Origin: Liolophura sinensis | Taxonomy: Eukaryota; Mollusca; Polyplacophora; Chitonida; Chitonidae | Assembly (NCBI RefSeq): GCF_032854445.1 | Contig: NC_088303.1 | Coordinates: 9,121,501 to 9,185,500 of the forward strand | DNA: 64,000 nucleotides | Reading direction: 5' to 3' | Shown: positions 57,737 through 64,000 of the stretch, in pieces | Numbering within the stretch: the first letter of the stretch is position 1 | How the letters are laid out: each line of letters starts with the position of its first letter | Translations under genes and position numbers: made by a program | The notes under the pieces: model-generated | Databases searched by the model: none | Told to the model about the DNA's origin: nothing | What the model saw: the letters and a program-made list of their open reading frames with translations, nothing else

Positions 57737-60700
57737 TCAGTTGGCCCACTTCACACAAACGTCTGATCCTTCCAATTGCTTTCTGCTCTCTGCTTCAAAC
57801 CGCTCATTTTGTGCCACTGTAAACCAATTCTTCCAATCGCCAGAGACACCTGTGGAAAAACAACAGTTCGGGAATATGACACGGGATTACATGCTGACGA
57901 CTTCATGTCCTACACTGAGATCTTCATGATACATTTCACATGACCAGTCATAAATCACCTCTCCCCAACACTCGGTCTTCATCATGCAATAGGCGTGTCA
58001 CTGAGGACTGTTGATACCTTTGATTAAGTCTGCTTGACCTTCAATACTATTTTAGTCACGTCACGAAGCTGTGAGAGCGCCGTGCCTCTCCTTGTGTTTT
58101 TTTTTTTTTTTTTTTTTTTGATTGGTGTTTTACGCCGTACTCAAGAATATTTCACTTATACGACGGCGGCCAGCATTATGGTGGGTGGAAACCGGGCAGA
58201 GCCCGGGGGAAACCCACGACCATCCGCAGGTTGCTGCCAGACCTTCTCACGTACGGCCGGAGAGGAAGCCAGCATGAGCTGGACTTGAACTCACAGCGAC
58301 CGCATTGGTGAGAGACTCCTGGGTCATTACGCTGCGCTAGCGCTTTAACCGACTGAGCCACGGAGGCCCCTTTCTCCTTGTGTCAATGACGACATATTCA
58401 AACAGTGTAAATACTGTAATACAGATTCAAGGTGATACAGTGCGCGAAACCCGTGCATTCTGCATGACCAGATAGGTCTACCTCGGCAATCACGCTGCGA
58501 AACGTAAACGTGACTTGAGCATTGGGCAGTAAAATTAACAAAACACCTTAATCCGCCATAAAATTTATAGAATCGTATCTTACACAAACCATAACGTCTG
58601 ATGTCTGGAGCGCCTAGGTTAAGCCACCGATCATGCAATTAAAGCTCAAACTGATTACTTGACAGACCTGTATATGATTTGTTGCCGGGAGTACAAGAGC
58701 CTTGACCACTTTGGTCAGATGTTTATAGAAGTGGATGTAGCGGTACATATAATGTGGCGTGGATATAAACTGTCTGCAGGAGAGAAAGGCCTGAGTTTTC
58801 TCCTACCTTTTCGGTACATGTTGTATCTGCCGTCTTTCCACCGACTTTGGCGATCTGGATTTACTGTGTCCACTTTGAATTTCCTCATATTAGAGAAGGT
58901 ACACGCCTCCGCAATTCCTGCCATGGTTTTCGCGGACACGGAGAAATTACAGAACTCGGCTATCTTCTTCACGTGTTCCAGAAGATTCTGTCGTACAGAG
59001 TACAAAGGGGGTTACTTGGGGCATATATGGGTGCCCCATGAAGCTGTAAGAATCACTAGAACATAGTTTGGATAATGTCTACTGTATTGCGAATACTAAC
59101 ACTATATTGGTATATACAACGCTATGATATGGTGCCCCTGATCTCTAACAATTTTCTATTGCATCCTCCACCTCGAAGGTCTCCACTGGTAGTATTACAA
59201 AGCCATAGCATCTTTGTATAAGGCCCGAACTAGACCTCTCAGTTCCCTGTCATCGAGTCTGTCTGCCATCAAACATAACCTTAGTGACCTCATCTTGACA
59301 TTTGATAAATTTGATTGGACATTTGATTGTTCGTTCTATAATTTCTATGCCAAGAAGCACTAAGATCAACATGAGATTTCCGTATCCGTGTCCATGTCCT
59401 TACTAACAGCGTTAGTTCATGTAATTTTATGTTTCGCTGGAAACAATGTCCGAAATAAACTTTGGGTTAAAGAGAAATCAGGAGATTGAGGATTACTCAA
59501 GGTCTTTAACAACTTACATGCTAACAAGATTCTGTGTTCCTGAAAAGTTACTGGGGGAACTTTTTGTGGTGAAAGAGGTGCCAGGAAGCTGTGAGAGCGC
59601 CGTGTGAGGGGCCTGTGCATTGTCTGTCGCCAGTTGGACCTGATCGTGACGTGTAGTGTTAACGTTACATACGTCAATATATCAACTTGACTACCAAGAA
59701 CTTTGTGATAAGAGCCACTAGCTGGCAACTGTTCACGCCTTTATACTGTGTGGGTGTTTGTGGGAAGCAATTCGTGTGCTATTTATACACTGTACTTCAC
59801 GGTACAAAATATTTATACTTCGGCTATTGTTACGAATCCCGTCTTTAAATATTGTATTATGATTTTTTTATTTGTTCTTGAGCTTACCTGGCCTACATTT
59901 TCCCCTCTGTGTACGTTATGGCCTGCACTGTGGTTCAGTCGACCGTACTCGAGACTTCGGTGTTTATGAGTTTCGGGTCATCGTACATAGAGTATACATT
60001 CTGATATGTATCCTTGTTGTAAACATGTTTATGATGAAACCATCCCGAATTTTCCTAAAGTTAGTGTATAAATTTGAACGACGGAGTTGTGAAACTCACA
60101 GTCATTTACTCATGTGCACTTTCATCCCCAGTTACTGTCATCCCCTGTGAATGATTTTACCGGGTTTAGAGATATTGGCTTTCACGTCATTCGTTATTTG
60201 TACTCCCATTTTCTGTACGTGGCACTTTGTGAGCTTGTGTTTCCCCAGTTGCTATTCTTTTAGACATTATTTTGGAGCTTGTATCGCTCACTGTCTCTTT
60301 GTGCATTTCATTCCGGTTTAACCTGAAAGTGACATGTGTATATTTTCGAGGAGTGAAACATACATCGCCAGTACGGCATCACGAACGCTAGTGTCAACCC
60401 GTTCGCCCTTAGACGTTAAACCTTCACAGCTAGTTAGGGACCAACCATCGTCAGCATACGTGCCCACTACAGCTTGTCACTTATCGGACTGCCATCTGTA
60501 GATTGAGGAATTCATATTAACTGTGGATTATGTATTTATGAGGAATGACTCGCCTGTGGAAGTCGCCGGATTTGGGCGCTGTCACCAGTAAGAGACTATA
60601 TAATTTTTTAAATTGTTTGTATTGTTTTGTATATTATTGTCACTTGTATTATTTGTCTATTTTGTTAAAATATATGTATTGAACTTATTCAAGCGTCTTT

Positions 60701-62921
60701 GTGTTTCTTTGTTTGATCTTGTGTAGGGCCTATCGCTGATCTGAGAGATGAACAAACCAGTAGTTTCTAACCTTTACTCTGCGATAGTAGTCCCTTGCAC
60801 TAAATATAATTTAACGATATGTACACGGGCGTGTAAGCATACTACGATACAGTAACAGTACATTGTTCACACCGTGGTTGTGTCATTTGTATCCAATTAG
60901 AAAAGACGTACAGAACTTAGTGTAATCAAGGAATATACATGTGTATGCAAATTTGAGCACATCTCTAAATTATATGTGGATCTCAAAAGTAAAGAATCCT
61001 AACAAAGCCTAGCCGTATACCAGCAGTTTCATTGTAACAATATAGGGTATCTAAGTGAACCGTCCGGCATAGGATTCCTCTGAGACAGCACCATATAAAT
61101 ATGTACAAGGAGGGAGCACCCTGAAATAGCAGACAATATGACAAACCCAGAGGTGGTAAATTGCGTGTGACTTGACGCGTAGAGGCATTCTGGTTGTTTA
61201 TAACCGATGAATAATTGTGTCATGTCAGTGTTCATAAATCTGACCTGCGTTTGTTCTTTATTTAATACAAACCATTTTCATGTCTTCATAATGTAAGCGC
61301 AACACAGGTACGTCAGGATGGGCTTTGAGAAATTTCTCACATAGCTTGGCGTATTCGAACCAATTCCCTGACTCAACTGCAAAGTAAGAACAAGGATATG
61401 TTTGACAGATGGTTGGTTGCAAAGCTAATTAACTGATTGAGTAATCTACTAAAAATTTTGACAATTACAATGAAGCCTGTTGCTTTGGTTTTAACGTAGT
61501 TATACGTTCTGTCAAAGATACAAATTCCTATGTATCTTTTTTATTTATTTTTTAAAGAGTGTCATAAGAATTCGATTATTGCTATATCACATGCAATATC
61601 GGTGCATGTGCACTTCCATGACCTCAAATATATACGTAAGTTGTGATCACCTTTTCCTTCCAAGGCCAGTTCAAAGAATCCTGAAAAGTTGCCGGAGTAC
61701 CTGTAATACTGTTCAAGATTTTTACAGTGGTTGTAAAGAGAAACAAACACATCTTTTGGATTCCGCTGAATGTAAATGATCTTGCATTTTCGCCTGATAA
61801 AATCGTCTGGTATTCGCTCTGGGCGGAGGTGTGTATTTAGTATGCGTGGGGATTTGTGAGCTTCCAAGTCCTGGGCATCTTGAGCCTCCAAAAATTGTTC
61901 AGACTTTTCTCCCACTATGTGCTCTGTCGTATTTCTGGACAACATATGGGCGATTTCCCATGTCCAGTGAGTTCCTGGAACAAAGATTACGAAGTATTAT
62001 ACAAAATTACTTTCTGTTCTGTAATGCACTTAAAGATGTACAGCACTTAGAGTAAAACCGGAGAAGCGACGACAGAGTAATAGCAAGCAAATGGTCACAC
62101 GTAAGGGGTTTTATCCTGACTGTCATGTAAAAATGCATAAATGGTAGCAATTTTCAAGCCACCTGGCACCATGCATGGCATAATCAGAATAAGGAAAAAA
62201 AAAAAAAACCAACAAAAAAACCAAAAAAAAAAAACCAAAAAAAAAAAAACGGAGTGATGTTGCAATGTATTACACGTCACTGGTCTAGGCCCTTAACTCT
62301 TACAGTCCTTGAACATTAACAATGTACCTTGTAGGCCTAAATGTCAAATTCAGATTTATCTTTTCGTGTATCCTCGTTGCGCTCGGTATTAGCTCTCTGG
62401 ATTTTCCTTAGAAAATGTGTATGTTAGAGGTGATGAAATTCATTCAGATGGTATAGAATTAGAGTATCTCTCACTCCTACAAGTAATCGTAACAAAGGTC
62501 CGCAGCAAAAATGTCACGTAAACTCAGGCCTCCAAAAGTGGTGGGAAATCAGAATAACCACTGCTGGTGCGAATATGCCGTCTCTAAAAACATCTTCACT
62601 TGTTTAATAATAAATGTAGTTCATTATCTCCCATATTACTTGATTTATTCAACGGTAAAATTTTGACACAACGAAATGGAACCAACGCTCTCCATCTGCT
62701 AGCCAACAAACATACAGTCCTAGACGAAGACGAACCAACAGTTACTTACCTGACTTAGCAAACGCCAAAATGAGGATGTCATCGTCTCTACACTTGAACG
62801 TCTTCAACTTTTTTACACGCTCTTTTATCCCAGGGAATGGTGATGCGTAGACACCATCGAGCTCAGTCAATCTGAGAGTAAATCCCTCTGGGTCCGTCAC
62901 TGTCACAAAATCGTCCTCCAT
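57737..62921 (-). CDS. Cytosolic sulfotransferase (SULT1-like), minus strand
   Basis: Five minus-strand exons, 62921-62750, 61974-61651, 61376-61273, 58987-58807 and 57849-57737, join in phase to 297 aa. The ATG at 62921 has a strong context (ACA ATG G); an upstream extension would need a GTG start and is rejected. Motifs: phosphosulfate loop FAKSGTHW (54-61), NTH with likely catalytic His 106, RNPKDVFVSLY (128-138) and RKGVSGDWKNWFT (259-271). Exons 2, 3 and 4 are 324, 104 and 181 nt, exactly as in the plus-strand SULT, so the two arose by duplication followed by inversion or an inverted duplication. The usual Pro of the loop (YPKSGT) is Ala here (residue 55). All other PAPS-contacting motifs look intact, so it is probably functional. 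The 2.3-kb intron between exons 3 and 4 shows nothing clear. Confidence 0.95.
58098..58372 (-). mobile_element. Near-consensus SINE-A with target-site duplication
   Basis: Full-length reverse copy with a pure T-run (its poly(A) tail on the minus strand) and an intact head, flanked by TCTCCTTGTGT at 58087-58097 and 58373-58383. It is one of the least diverged copies in the window, so likely among the youngest. It lies in the intron between SULT exons 4 and 5. Confidence 0.93.
62195..62249. repeat. A-rich tract with CC interruptions
   Basis: Runs of A separated by CC or C (AAAACCAACAAAAAAACC and similar), in intron 1 of the minus-strand SULT gene. Confidence 0.93.
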
Positions 62922-63534
62922 TGTGATACGTGGTGCGGTGATAGGTGGCGTTGTTTTCGTTAGTTTGGAGATTTTCACGTTCGTCGACTAGCGATAGTGC
63001 ACCGTGTTGAAAGGTTAGCCAAATTGCTTGCTTGGTTTTCAGTGGTGATGTGAAATAGCTGTTGCTGGCGTAAGGAAAAGCTTTTGATGCTATATGTGAC
63101 CTTAAAATGAAATAGAAAGAAGTCACGGATTATGAACTGAGATTGTTGACAGTTTCTTTACACTCAAGTTCACAAAAATACAAGTATTGCACTTCTCGAC
63201 TGATTGTCAGACAGTATCAGTTAGAAACCGCTTCTTGACCTGCCGGAAGCCCTTCAACAAAGACGTTGATCGTGATAAAGTTCTACATCTTGAATGACAC
63301 AAAACATCAAATATTCACGAGGGGCGGTAATTCAGAATAATCTAATACCAGACTATGTCAAAGCGTCTTCGATCATGCTAAAAACTTGAGTATTTGCTGC
63401 CTCGTCTGGCGCTCTGCGTTGAGAGGTTAGAGCAAGGAAACAACACCGGTTGGCTTGGTGTCAGTGTAATCTGGGATGTCATGTCTGATGTCTTCGGCAT
63501 GATACTACAGTGGCGGCATGGAATCGTCCTGCCA

Positions 63535-63580
63535 TGAGAAGACCCACCTAATGACTAAAAAATTATTAAGTACGACAAGC
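63535..63580 (+). mobile_element. SINE-B tail scrap
   Basis: AATGACTAAAAAATTATTAA then GTACGACAAGCC resembles the last part of SINE-B before the tail end. Confidence 0.5.
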
Positions 63581-63586
63581 CATTAT

Positions 63587-63775
63587 CATGCCCAATTATC
63601 TTTATCCACAAAACCCAGTCATGACTTAGTTTCGTTATTCGCAAATAAATATCATGCCCCATTTCTTTATCGACAAAACGTAATCATGCGCTAATTTTTT
63701 TTATCCACAGAACAAAATCATGCCGTATTTTATTTACCAACAAAATGTTATCATGCCTTACTTTCTTGATCTACA
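63587..63775. repeat. ~38-bp repeat, five diverged copies
   Basis: Copies of ATCATGCC..ATTTCTTTATC.ACAAAAC at about 35-50-bp spacing; strongly diverged, so old. Confidence 0.75.
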
Positions 63776-63849
63776 ACACCTGATCAACGTCGCCATATAA
63801 ATGAAACATTCTTTCATTGAGTTAGGCGTAATTAAGACATCAGTCGGTT

Positions 63850-63952
63850 TCATAGACTCGGTTTCCTCCCAACGTAATACTGTCTGACGTCGTGTAAGTA
63901 AAATATTCATGGGTACGGCGTTAAACACCAATCAAATAATAAATAAATAAAG
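63850..63952 (+). mobile_element. SINE-A 3' end fragment
   Basis: TCGGTTTCCTCCCAACGTAA, GTAAAATATTCATGGGTACG, GCGTTAAACACCAATCAAAT and a clean AATAAATAAATAAA tail. Confidence 0.88.
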
Positions 63953-64000
63953 TTCGTGGAGTAATAAACGATACCAATCTCCTCACCAACTATTTGTTAC

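Larger units (their letters stand above)
62922..64000. other. 5' flank of the minus-strand SULT gene
   Basis: No coding exon seen. It holds the promoter region of the SULT gene (no clear TATA box), a short repeat at 63587-63775 and SINE tails. Confidence 0.45.

Noticed and set aside
62922-62978. Upstream extension of the minus-strand SULT start
   Set aside because: The extended frame would begin with GTG, not ATG, and adds residues unlike the family; the ATG at 62921 has a strong context and gives the usual length.

Overview
This window is nuclear DNA from an intron-rich invertebrate animal. Genes have short GT-AG exons in long introns, and two tRNA-derived SINE families of the kind common in mollusc genomes (one ending ...ACACCAATCAAATAAATAAA, one ending ...TACGACGTTAAACCCCAAGC) are scattered throughout. 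A lophotrochozoan, most likely a mollusc, is my inference; the species cannot be read from the sequence.

Layout. 0-2.6 kb: flanking DNA with SINEs and one doubtful small ORF. 2.7-6.6 kb (+): three-exon methyltransferase of the NNMT/PNMT/INMT family; its introns hold a SINE nested inside another SINE and a foldback element. 6.9-8.3 kb: 34-bp minisatellite. 8.3-14.4 kb: no convincing gene, one LINE reverse-transcriptase relic and one doubtful exon. 14.45-17.76 kb (+): four-exon Hairy/E(spl) (HES) repressor with bHLH, Orange domain and C-terminal WRPW. 19.7-20.4 kb (-): a probable two-exon gene for a small secreted six-cysteine peptide with defensin-like spacing. 20.4-23.7 kb: SINE-rich spacer. 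23.7-39.6 kb (+): twelve-exon facilitative sugar transporter (SLC2/GLUT), complete except for one apparently missing base in exon 2, with at least eight different minisatellites in its introns. 39.6-47 kb: gene-poor. 47.1-51.9 kb (+) and 57.7-62.9 kb (-): two complete five-exon cytosolic sulfotransferase (SULT) paralogues pointing at each other, separated by a 2.5-kb minisatellite.

The strongest unusual signal is a recurrent link between minisatellites and exon-intron junctions. In the SLC2 gene, a complete 3' splice site (branch-point-like CTAAC, pyrimidine tract, CAG and the first ~37 coding bases of the last exon) has been copied 16 times at an exact 64-bp period directly in front of the real last exon. 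In the same gene, a 5' splice site (CTGG|GTGAGT) is copied through a 42-bp array after exon 5, and an 83-bp array runs up to the acceptor of exon 11. In the unrelated SULT gene, the exon 3 donor (ATAAAG|GTGATC) is the seed of a 40-bp array. Use of a decoy site would truncate the protein in each case checked.

The genes do not form an operon or one pathway. The two SULTs are a local duplication. The methyltransferase and sulfotransferases are small-molecule conjugating enzymes, the transporter is a membrane sugar carrier, and HES is a developmental repressor. All exon joins were made by eye from splice signals, phase and family motifs, without RNA evidence.
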